Source: Rhodopirellula sp. (GTDB lineage Bacteria; Planctomycetota; Planctomycetia; Pirellulales; Pirellulaceae). From it: a stretch of 39,371 nt of DNA. Location: the NCBI GenBank assembly GCA_002689655.1, contig NZHC01000108.1:9543-48913 (forward strand), written 5' to 3'. Below are positions 8,906 through 15,869 of this stretch, piece after piece (position 1 is the stretch's first letter; every line of letters begins with the position of its first letter). The notes beneath the pieces are model-generated. The model had not been told where the DNA came from. It saw only the letters and a program-made list of their open reading frames with translations, and ran no database searches. A program made the position numbers and the translations under genes.

Positions 8906-9595
8906 ATGAAAAGAGCCGACGAGCAAATTCAAGGTAGCAACTCAAGTAAAAAAATCGGCCGCTGTTTGGCTGCAGGATTTGGCGCCGCAATGTGTTCGAA
9001 TTACGCATTGCCCGAACTTCAGGCGGGAATTTATGGGCTCGACTTCACACCGGGGAGCGTCGCGTACACCGGTAGTAACTCAACTAGCGAGAAAGTGATC
9101 GTAAAAGCGTCATCGATTTCACTTTTTTCGTTTTTTCAACTGAATGACGCGGCCAATGATGGGCAAGTAATGGCCAGTCCTGGAACTTCACTTGTGAAGT
9201 GGGGTTTCGTTGACTCCGGTTTCTCCTTCACCGCTTTGACAGCAAGTAATTTTGCACAAGGCACAAATGCTGGACTGGACCCTGGGCCCCGCAGCAACAG
9301 CAGCAGTGGTGTTCGGGAGAAATTTGTAGCCTTTGAAGTAGGTAGCGGGGTTGGTTGGTTTCAGGTTCAGTTCGACAACGGCACTGGGCCGGTGGAATAT
9401 GATTCAGGTGCCAAGTCGACTTTCGCAGACGGGGGTGAGCAACTCACTGTGGGCACATTCGGTGCCACGGGTGGCGGTGGCTCTGGCGCCGTACCTGAAC
9501 CCGCCCATGTCAGTTTAACGCTTCTTGCGTTGGGTGCGGTCGGTCTTCGACGCCGTCGAGCATCTAGGAAAAATGACGTGGCCTCAGCAGAGTAA
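8906..9595 (+). CDS. PEP-CTERM sorting-domain protein
   Basis: A 229-residue exported protein. The C-terminus shows the tripartite sorting signal: V196-P-E-P199, then a hydrophobic helix (LTLLALGAVGL), then an arginine cluster (R-R-R-R). In families of this kind an exosortase cleaves the tag and the protein goes to the cell surface or extracellular matrix. Here a further 11 polar residues follow the arginines. The middle is Ser/Gly/Thr-rich beta-type sequence without a recognised catalytic motif, and a Gly-rich linker (GGGGSG) precedes the tag. The N-terminus has K-K-x-x-R then LAAGFGAAM, a weak signal peptide. No exosortase is in the window. Function beyond surface localisation is unknown. 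Confidence 0.85.
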   Translation: MKRADEQIQGSNSSKKIGRCLAAGFGAAMCSNYALPELQAGIYGLDFTPGSVAYTGSNSTSEKVIVKASSISLFSFFQLNDAANDGQVMASPGTSLVKWGFVDSGFSFTALTASNFAQGTNAGLDPGPRSNSSSGVREKFVAFEVGSGVGWFQVQFDNGTGPVEYDSGAKSTFADGGEQLTVGTFGATGGGGSGAVPEPAHVSLTLLALGAVGLRRRRASRKNDVASAE

Positions 9596-10670
9596 TTCAC
9601 TGAACTGCCTTGGTTTCACCTGTTGGGTAATCGGTTTTGCCAACATGGAGACATCGATGTTTTCTTCGGTTGGAGTTGCTTCAGTCGTGTGGTTCAGACA
9701 CTGCTCCATTTCTGCCACTGGATGGGCAACAACGTCCTGCCCTGCCGAAATTGTTTACGGCTGGAAACCTGACGGACATCGAAACGTGCTGCATGCTGTC
9801 AACGCTAGGTAATGCAGAGTTTCTAGATCGAAGAGGGTGGGGTTGAGTTGCAGCCCGAAGTAACAGCCGAACTGGCTGAATGCCCCTTGAGGATGCATGA
9901 AATGGGCGTCTTGTTCGTCGGGAAAACCTGCAAGAGGGTGCGAAGATTGGTGTGGGCATCTGCTTTCTCGCACTCGATTGGATCGTGAGGTACTGCCCTC
10001 GCTCCGCACCAACAGGGCTTCAGGTTGCCGTGTCGTCAGTTGTTGGCAGCGCAACTGCGGTATTTAACCTTGCTGTATTGATCTCGCTTGTTTTTCCAAG
10101 TGTTTCAGTGAGGCTTTAGCAGCGGTCGCTTTTGACTTGGCGAGGTTGCTGAACTGCGTGCTTTGCACTCGGCTGCGATTTCGCCATCGAATTCACTGAA
10201 ATCTTCCGGCACAGTTAGCAATCTAAATTGCAGGCGTCGTAATAGCTCAATTTTTAAGCCCTCGTATGATCTGGCACGCCTGTTTTGATTAAAGCTGTGG
10301 TTTTGCAAGCCCGTGGATGTGCGAAGAAAGGAAATGGATGCGGATTAACCAAAATGGCACTAAACTGTCGCTGCGGGTCACAGAGAGTCCTGCTGAGCTA
10401 AAATTCAGCTGAATAAAGTAGCAAACTCTTCTCGGACATGGCTTCAGATTTAACTGCTGACTCATCTAATTCCTTGGCTTACTGCGTGATAAGACGCATT
10501 CCTGCGAGCAGCATGGTGGTCCGCATTTGGGAACCCTCCGCGGCCGCATTGAACTGAGCGGTTGCAATTTCTAGTAAAGCCATGGAGGCCACCACATACG
10601 CCCAGGATGGCTGTGGCCGCCGCTTGGAGGTGCTAGGCTGGGAACCGACATTGATGTCAGCAACGGCCTG
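9596..10670. other. 1.07-kb stretch without a convincing gene
   Basis: Several minus-strand frames of 65-100 codons (for example 9755-10054 and 10105-10308) have partly protein-like sequence but no start signals and no recognisable family. They may be decayed genes. A perfect 12-bp palindrome, ATTCAGCTGAAT, is at 10403-10414. The right end carries the terminator-like hairpins of the small zinc-ribbon gene. Confidence 0.45.
10578..10618 (-). terminator. Overlapping hairpins downstream of the zinc-ribbon gene
   Basis: Two 6-bp inverted repeats interleave: AGCCAT (10578-10583) with ATGGCT (10607-10612), and GGCCAC (10587-10592) with GTGGCC (10613-10618). They cannot both form as simple hairpins. 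On the minus strand the first is followed by TTT, fitting a weak terminator about 55 bases after the zinc-ribbon stop. Confidence 0.3.
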
Positions 10671-10871
10671 CTAAAGGTCTTTCGTTCTCCTACGAGCGCG
10701 TTGTCGCCTGCGTTGGGCTGCCCGTATGGAGTTGTGGCATTCACGGCACTCAGGTGCGACCCCGCCGCCTGTGCGTTTGCGGAATTCGCTTAGTTCAACC
10801 CAGTTGCGGCAAACGCTGCACAGCCTGACATCCTGAGGCATGGAGAACTGCTGGCCATCATCGTGGTACAT
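10671..10871 (-). CDS. Small four-cysteine zinc-ribbon protein
   Basis: A 66-residue basic protein. C18-x-x-C21 and C42-x-x-C45 flank a short aromatic segment (W-x-E-L-x-E-F), the pattern of small zinc ribbons that read C-x-x-C...L-S-E-F...C-x-x-C and occur near HNH nucleases and in phage-like small proteins. The tail is arginine-rich (R-R-R-Q-R-A-R-R-R), which suggests nucleic-acid binding. The start is decided by GGAGGTG (10877-10883), five bases before the ATG, the best ribosome site in the window. A longer frame reaching 10925 is therefore not preferred. It is downstream of the M3 peptidase on the same strand (246-base gap). DNA or RNA binding is inferred, not shown. Confidence 0.68.
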   Translation of the reverse strand: MYHDDGQQFSMPQDVRLCSVCRNWVELSEFRKRTGGGVAPECRECHNSIRAAQRRRQRARRRTKDL

Positions 10872-10876
10872 GTTTT

Positions 10877-10883
10877 CACCTCC
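10877..10883 (-). promoter_or_regulatory. Strong ribosome binding site of the zinc-ribbon gene
   Basis: GGAGGTG on the minus strand, five bases before the ATG at 10871. Most genes in this window lack so good a match, so this site both fixes the start and suggests efficient translation. Confidence 0.7.
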
Positions 10884-11117
10884 AGTGTGAACAATGCAGC
10901 AGAGATTTCCCGCTGTTTTGCTCAATTTACTGGCAGCGACTCGATGTACACGAACCTTGTTTGTCTGGCGATGCCATGGAGTTATTTGGCTGCGCTGTAC
11001 GACGATACCGCTGCATACGGGACGTTCCCGCGCGCCCAGCTCTGGTGGGGTAGCGGGATGTTGCCAGTATGGGGTCTATTTCCCTCTTTATCCGTATTGC
11101 CGACGAACTAACTCAAC

Positions 11118-13280
11118 TCAGTCGACGGGAAAACCACGCTTTCGCAGCAGGGCGCTGGTGTCGACATCGCGTCCACGGAATCGGCGGAATCCCTCTGCCG
11201 GATCGATCGTGTCACCGATGCTCATCACGTTGTCATGCAGGCTTTTGGCCACATCCTTGTCGTAGAAACTGCCGGCTTCGACGAATCGCTCGGCAGCGTC
11301 TGCGGTCAAAGCATCCGCCCACAAATAGCTGTAATAACCAGCAGAGTAGCTGTCGCTACTGAAAATGTGCATGAAATGCGGGGTTCGGTGACGCATCGGC
11401 AATTCACTGGGCATTCCCATCTCGGCCAACGTGTCACGCTCAAATGCATCAGGATCAATATCATCCGATCCCGCCAAATGCAATTTCATATCCATCAACG
11501 CGCTGGCCAAATACTCGACCGTGTCAAAGCCCTGGTTGAAGGTGGAGGCTTTTTTGATTTTATCGAGTAGTTCCTGAGGAATCGGTTCACCTGTCTTATG
11601 ATGAATTGCGAACTGATTCAGGATCTCTGGCGTTTCTAACCAGTGCTCGTTGATCTGTGATGGAAATTCAACGTAATCGCGTGCGACCGAAGTGCCCGAC
11701 TGGGATCGGTAGTTGACTTTCGAGAGTAGGCCATGCAGTGCGTGACCGAATTCATGGAACAGGGTTACCGCATCGTCCCACGAAATGAGCACAGGTTCGC
11801 CGTCGGCGCCTTTGATGAAATTGGAGTTGTTGGAAACAATGGTGGTGATTGGGTTACCCATGTTTTCCTGGGCGCGGTAGTCCGTCATCCACGCTCCGCT
11901 GCGTTTCCCTTCGCGGGCGTAGGGGTCCAGGTACCAGAGCCCCACATGCTTTCCATCGGCATCGGTGACTTCCCAAACGGTGACGTCGGGGTGGAAGACG
12001 GGGATTCCGCTGAGTTGCTTGAAGTGAAGACCGTACAATTGGGTGGCGGCCCACATCATTGCTTCGCGGAGTTTGTCGAGTTGCAGGTACGGTTTGACTT
12101 CGTTGAAGTCCAGATCGTATTTCGCCTTGCGGACCTTTTCAGCGTAGTAGCGGTAGTCCCACGGTTCGATCTTTATTTTTGCTCCCTCCTCGTCTGCGAT
12201 CACTTGCATGTCGGTCACTTCCTCACGCACTCTGGCGAGTGCTTTGGGCCAGACTTTCATCATCAAGTCCATTGCTGCTTCGGGCTTCTTTGCCATCGTG
12301 GGCTCCATCCGCCAGTGAGCATGCGTGTCGTAGCCCAGAAGTTTCGCGCGTGCGGCGCGGAGCTTCAGGATTTCGGCAATGATTTTATTGTTATCGTACT
12401 TGTCACCGTTGTCGCCGCGGCTGTAATAATTACTCCACACTTCCTCGCGAAGCGGGCGATTGCTGGAATAGGTCAGAAACGGGTCCATCGACGATCGCGT
12501 GTTGGTGATCGCCCAGTCGCCGCCTTTGTTGTCTCGGTCTTTTGCGGCGTTGGACATGGCAGCAATCACACTGTCTGGCAAGCCTCCGAGTTCGGATTCG
12601 TCTTTGATCCACGTCACGTAGCCTTTTTCGTCTGCCAATACATTTTGGCTGAAATCGGTGAACAGGCGTGCAAGTCGCGTGTTGATCTGTGACAGTTTTG
12701 CTTTGTCGCTGCGGTTCAGCTTGGCACCTTTCCTGAGGAACGTTTTGTAGGTGTCATCGACTAAACGGCGTTGTGCGAGGTCAAAGCTTCCGTCCTTCAT
12801 CGCCGCGCTGTCGTAGACGGTCGAAATCCGATCGAAAAGTTCTTTGTTTTGGTAAACGCTGTCCTCGTATTCAGAAAGCTTGGGCACGACCACCTTCTCA
12901 ATATCTGGAATGGGACCCACGTTGAGATTGGACGCATACACGAAGAAAATCGCCTCCAGTCTGCTGAGCGTGCGACCTGCGCGTTCCATCGCAACGATCG
13001 TGTTTTCGAAGCTGGGCTTTTCCGCGTTGTCGGTGATCGATTTGATGTCGGCATGTGATTCCTCAATGGCTGCGTCAAAAGCCGACACGAATTCCTCTGA
13101 ACGCACGAGGTTCCAAGGGGGAACGCCACCGTGGGGCCCGGTCCATGGTTCAAGCAGGGGTGAGTCAAGTTCCATCTTTTTTGAAGCTCCCGGAGCTTGG
13201 CCAAAGGTTGAGGGGGGAGAAAAGGTGATCGCGACGGCAATGCACAGCAGTGTGAGTAGGCAACGGGTCACGTGATTCAT
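11118..13280 (-). CDS. dcp: M3 family peptidyl-dipeptidase (Dcp-like), exported
   Basis: A thimet-oligopeptidase-family zinc peptidase of about 720 residues, the normal length for Dcp/OpdA-type enzymes. The active site is H509-E-F-G-H513 with the third ligand E538 in the family-typical GTSVARDYVEFPSQ segment, and a C-terminal Y-S-A-G-Y-Y-S-Y-L-W-A motif completes the signature. The N-terminus (MNHVTRCLLTLLCIAVAITF...) is a clear signal peptide, so it acts outside the cytoplasm, releasing dipeptides from short peptides. Starts are uncertain: ATG 13280 is used here, with ATG 13295 and GTG 13301 in frame and none with a good ribosome site. No operon partner except possibly the small zinc-ribbon gene downstream. 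The symbol is given by family resemblance. Confidence 0.92.
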   Translation of the reverse strand: MNHVTRCLLTLLCIAVAITFSPPSTFGQAPGASKKMELDSPLLEPWTGPHGGVPPWNLVRSEEFVSAFDAAIEESHADIKSITDNAEKPSFENTIVAMERAGRTLSRLEAIFFVYASNLNVGPIPDIEKVVVPKLSEYEDSVYQNKELFDRISTVYDSAAMKDGSFDLAQRRLVDDTYKTFLRKGAKLNRSDKAKLSQINTRLARLFTDFSQNVLADEKGYVTWIKDESELGGLPDSVIAAMSNAAKDRDNKGGDWAITNTRSSMDPFLTYSSNRPLREEVWSNYYSRGDNGDKYDNNKIIAEILKLRAARAKLLGYDTHAHWRMEPTMAKKPEAAMDLMMKVWPKALARVREEVTDMQVIADEEGAKIKIEPWDYRYYAEKVRKAKYDLDFNEVKPYLQLDKLREAMMWAATQLYGLHFKQLSGIPVFHPDVTVWEVTDADGKHVGLWYLDPYAREGKRSGAWMTDYRAQENMGNPITTIVSNNSNFIKGADGEPVLISWDDAVTLFHEFGHALHGLLSKVNYRSQSGTSVARDYVEFPSQINEHWLETPEILNQFAIHHKTGEPIPQELLDKIKKASTFNQGFDTVEYLASALMDMKLHLAGSDDIDPDAFERDTLAEMGMPSELPMRHRTPHFMHIFSSDSYSAGYYSYLWADALTADAAERFVEAGSFYDKDVAKSLHDNVMSIGDTIDPAEGFRRFRGRDVDTSALLRKRGFPVD

Positions 13281-13595
13281 CCTGTGAAGAGGCATTTGCA
13301 CAAGTATTTCTTACTCGTCAGTCTAGCAGATTGTGCTTGTTTTGGTTGCGGGCAAGTGTCCAACGGCGGTTCCATCAGGAACGGCGTGGATGGGAAAATG
13401 ACGCCGCAGGCTAACCATTTCCATCGCAGCAGGGTGTCCAGATTTCCGTTTCGGAAAATTTATCAGCGAACCAGAAGCTAGACGACTCGATAGGTCCTGA
13501 TGTGACTAGGCGGCATGCCGAGCGATTGAATCTCCTCAATAGGTCGGCGGGTAACATGAGTTGTGTCGCTACCAATCTGGGAAAGGATTCCGACC

Positions 13596-14537
13596 TTACT
13601 GTGTGGCGAGTGTCTTTTCCCAACAACTGCCCTCATCGACGACCTTGAATTGCAAAGTTTGGAGCTGTTCGATCAGTTCCAATTGGTCACGGTCAACGGA
13701 AGTTTCTACGATTTGGATACTACGCTGGTTCAGGGAATGAATCAAAGCACCAATCAAATACGCCTCTGCTGGTTGCAAGCTACCCTGAGTGTGCTGCCGC
13801 TTCAGGTCCAGAATGGCCGTTGATGGCGACATCACCTCCGCTTCCGGGTCGCTGAACCAGATCGAAACGGAGGCAACCGTTGATCCTCCGCGTTCTTGTA
13901 ACTCGGCTGATTCGATATCCACATGCCCGAGGCTTGCGGCGACCCGGGTCTCATTGGGTAACGTGGCGGTGCAGGTGACCCGTGTGTTCCGCCTGAATTG
14001 CAGAGCTGATCGGTTGACGGGTGGTCGATACTGAGAAACGTTCGCGGTCATTCGAAGGTGGGCTTTCCCGGGTGCATATCCACCTTGCTGGAGAAACGAA
14101 TTACTGCGGTAATCCGAGTGCGGGATACCGATGCCAAAGCCAATTGGTTCGAGGCCGGCATAGCCACGCTGCTCGTCGCGAACCAGGCCGACGCGAATAT
14201 GTGAGGTGGTTTGCGGCGCCGTTTCAATGGCTGCTAGCAGTCGCATGGCTACCGCTTCATCGCTGCTGCTCGCTAAGCATAGCGCATGGACGATCGTAGA
14301 AGTACCGTCTTCATGTGATGGTTCGCAGTGGGGCGGAGCAAAATGGCACCAGCCTTTGATTGTTCCCTCTGATTCCGCCACCAACAGAGTTTCAGGATCA
14401 AAAAAAGTGCGAGCGAGTACGGCCTGTTCGAATTTGGCCTGGCTCACATAGGGTGGAGGGCCAGCAGATGACCAGTGCTCAACCCAGATCCGAACCAGAT
14501 CAGGTAAATCGGCGTTTTGGAAGGTGCGGATGTACAC
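13596..14537 (-). CDS. Tandem GNAT-like N-acetyltransferase
   Basis: A 313-residue protein with two halves that both resemble GNAT folds. The first half opens with I-R-x-x-x-x-x-D-L-P-D-L-V-R-I-W and has a V-A-E-S-x-G-x-I-x-G-W strand pair and an F-L-Q-Q-G-G-Y segment, as at the end of GNAT domains. The second half repeats a strand-helix order ending F-K-V-V-D-E-G. The acetyl-CoA loop (R/Q-x-x-G-x-G/A) is not clear in either half, so one or both may be inactive or use another acyl donor. The start is a GTG at 14537, with an in-frame TAG two codons upstream of it. No neighbour on the same strand is close. Substrate unknown. A strong repeated motif lies just upstream. Confidence 0.6.
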   Translation of the reverse strand: MYIRTFQNADLPDLVRIWVEHWSSAGPPPYVSQAKFEQAVLARTFFDPETLLVAESEGTIKGWCHFAPPHCEPSHEDGTSTIVHALCLASSSDEAVAMRLLAAIETAPQTTSHIRVGLVRDEQRGYAGLEPIGFGIGIPHSDYRSNSFLQQGGYAPGKAHLRMTANVSQYRPPVNRSALQFRRNTRVTCTATLPNETRVAASLGHVDIESAELQERGGSTVASVSIWFSDPEAEVMSPSTAILDLKRQHTQGSLQPAEAYLIGALIHSLNQRSIQIVETSVDRDQLELIEQLQTLQFKVVDEGSCWEKTLATQ

Positions 14538-14565
14538 AGCGAACTAATCACGCGTCAAACAAGGC

Positions 14566-14603
14566 ATGCAAATGAATTCAATCGGGAAATGCAATTGAAT
14601 TCA
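14566..14603. promoter_or_regulatory. Paired repeat upstream of the GNAT-like gene, probable operator
   Basis: ATGCAAATGAATTCA (14566-14580) recurs as ATGCAATTGAATTCA (14589-14603), 14 of 15 bases identical and 23 bp apart. Within this, TGAATTCAAT (14573-14582) and ATTGAATTCA (14594-14603) make a perfect 10-bp inverted repeat with an 11-base loop. It begins 29 bases before the GTG start. The arrangement fits a dimeric or tetrameric regulator site. Confidence 0.5.
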
Positions 14604-14760
14604 GGCTATGCGTATGTCGCAGAGATCGAGCCTGAGTTGGGGTGCCCAGATGGGCAGCAACATGAACACAGATCGGTCGGACTCACGCATTCTCAACCAG
14701 TTAGGCCCATGATGCCATAACCAGCGAAGCAATTGAAGCGGTCCAGTCTGTGAAAGTGAA

Positions 14761-14798
14761 AAACGGCGGGGAAACACGCCCGCGCTTCCCCGCCGTTT
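14761..14798 (-). terminator. Strong intrinsic terminator with no obvious gene
   Basis: AAACGGCGGGGAA (14761-14773) and TTCCCCGCCGTTT (14786-14798) are perfectly complementary, giving a 13-bp stem with a 12-base GC-rich loop. On the minus strand the stem ends in a run of five T. It is the most classical terminator in the window, yet the nearest minus-strand reading frame upstream ends more than 300 bases away and is doubtful. Confidence 0.75.
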
Positions 14799-14852
14799 AT
14801 TCATCAACCCGCGAGAAAAAGTCGTTGCCGAATCGGTTGCAATCCCACACCA

Positions 14853-14906
14853 CAACCAATCTTGCCACGACCCGCTCAGTCGAGCGCGGGCCTCCCACAT
14901 TGGTCG
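14853..14906 (-). ncRNA. Foldable segment of a possible small RNA ending at the 14761 terminator
   Basis: On the minus strand CGACCAAT (14906-14899) pairs with ATTGGTTG (14860-14853) allowing one G-U pair. It encloses a second stem-loop made by CCCGC (14890-14886) and GCGGG (14875-14871). About 55 bases later comes the strong terminator. No known RNA family was recognised. The long frame on this strand runs through the terminator and is unlikely to be coding. Confidence 0.3.
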
Positions 14907-15135
14907 ACCCCCGCCGGTACGAAACTGAATCGGCCGATATTCCCTGTCTCTAGGCTCGGAACTGACGTTTGTCTGTGAAAGAGGGATCATGACGTCAAAA
15001 AATAGCGGACATGCCGGTTGTTCCGATTACGACGGCCACGCAATTCCCATGATCACACCTGTTCTACGAAATTTTGCCTGCCGGATGCTGTGGTTGTTCC
15101 TGCTGAAACGAAATCACGATTGATTCCTGCTGCAA

Positions 15136-15411
15136 TCATTGTGCTTGATACGCCGCGCTGGCCGACTTTGTCTCGTTGCGTGGCACGCCTCGTGCCTGCT
15201 GTGTCGCTTCACGCCATTGTGCATCATCCAGAATCGCACCATTCAGCAGCCACCCATCATCCGTTCGCAGCTCGGGCTCGTGCGAGATGCAATGACGCAA
15301 GATGCAATAAGATGTGCAGCAAGGTGGGGCACAGCACTTTGGAATAACAGGGTTGAGCGTGACTTCGGTTGATCCAGCGTTTGTGATCAGCTCTCTGCGA
15401 TTTTGATACAT
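15136..15411 (-). CDS. Doubtful small hypothetical protein
   Basis: A possible 91-residue protein from the ATG at 15411 (GAGAAG lies six bases before it). The frame continues open to 15564. It is cysteine-rich in the middle (K-C-C-A-P-P-C-C-T-S-Y-C) and acidic afterwards (D-D-G-W-L-L-N-G-A-I-L-D-D). It matches no family I know. Competing plus-strand frames overlap it. Its favourable point is that transcription from it would end at the strong 14761 terminator. Confidence 0.2.
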   Translation of the reverse strand: MYQNRRELITNAGSTEVTLNPVIPKCCAPPCCTSYCILRHCISHEPELRTDDGWLLNGAILDDAQWREATQQARGVPRNETKSASAAYQAQ

Positions 15412-15454
15412 GGCTGGCTTCTCACGTTTGGTTCGTCGCTTAAGAGGTTTGCGT

Positions 15455-15508
15455 GCATCAGGTGCAACAGGTGCAACAGGGGAATCAGGTTCAACAGGGG
15501 CATCAGGG
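15455..15508. repeat. 9-bp periodic tract, six units
   Basis: Six consecutive degenerate 9-mers of the form g-c-a-w-c-a-g-g-k (two copies of gcaacaggt/g, two of gcatcaggt/g, two variants). Read on the plus strand from a possible ATG at 15410 they give six collagen-like Gly-x-y triplets (GAT GAT GES GST GAS GAE). No full collagen-like gene surrounds them. Confidence 0.6.
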
Positions 15509-15584
15509 GCTGAAGCGGGGCGTGCAGTGTTGGGTATCGTATGCTTAGGCTGGCGGCTGCCCAAATCGAGAGTGTCTAAGACTG

Positions 15585-15629
15585 GAGCTACCAGAGAGAG
15601 CTTGAGCTACAAGAGAGAGCTTGAGCTAC
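15585..15629. repeat. 19-bp tandem duplication (2.4 copies)
   Basis: GAGCTACCAGAGAGAGCTT (15585-15603) is followed directly by GAGCTACAAGAGAGAGCTT (15604-15622) and a partial third GAGCTAC (15623-15629), with one mismatch between the full units. Confidence 0.75.
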
Positions 15630-15823
15630 GGGGGCCTGCTAGACGTTAAGGAATTGCTCCCAATGCATGTCTGTTGCAGGGACAACTCTGTTATTGGGAT
15701 TGGCTTGCTCACGGAAGAGCTCTATCTTCGAAAAGCCTTGATGGTGGCATTGGGGCGTGGTCTGAATGCTTGCAAACCTGCGGTGTATTGATGGGGCGCC
15801 TCGATTTGGGTTTTAGTTTTAGA

Positions 15824-15853
15824 GCGGTGTCTTTGTACGCGGTGTCTTTGTAC
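15824..15853. repeat. 15-bp perfect tandem duplication before the hydrolase gene
   Basis: GCGGTGTCTTTGTAC occurs twice in a row, ending 17 bases before the ATG at 15870, so it lies in the leader or core promoter of the hydrolase gene. Confidence 0.75.
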
Positions 15854-15869
15854 ACGGAATGAACCACGG

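Larger units (their letters stand above)
14604..15869. other. 1.27-kb stretch with no confident gene but much structure
   Basis: Contains an orphan minus-strand terminator (14761-14798), foldable sequence (14853-14906), a perfect TGACGTCA palindrome (14990-14997), a 9-bp periodic tract (15455-15508) and two short tandem duplications (15585-15629 and 15824-15853). Candidate reading frames overlap on opposite strands around 15136-15650 and none can be assigned to a family. Confidence 0.5.

Noticed and set aside
10578-10618. Interleaved repeats suggesting an RNA pseudoknot
   Set aside because: The second and fourth arms are arranged with no bases between the two closing strands, which does not allow a normal H-type pseudoknot. 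Alternative hairpins or a terminator are simpler.
11733-12692. Long plus-strand reading frame (319 codons) opposite the M3 peptidase gene
   Set aside because: It lies wholly inside a gene with a full catalytic signature on the other strand and shows no family motif.
14899-14920. tRNA- or tmRNA-like TGGTCGACCCCCGCCGG segment
   Set aside because: It resembles a T-loop end, but no matching acceptor stem, anticodon arm or CCA context is present.
14601-14990. Minus-strand frame of 129 codons
   Set aside because: It runs straight through a strong intrinsic terminator, so it is not likely to be translated as one protein.
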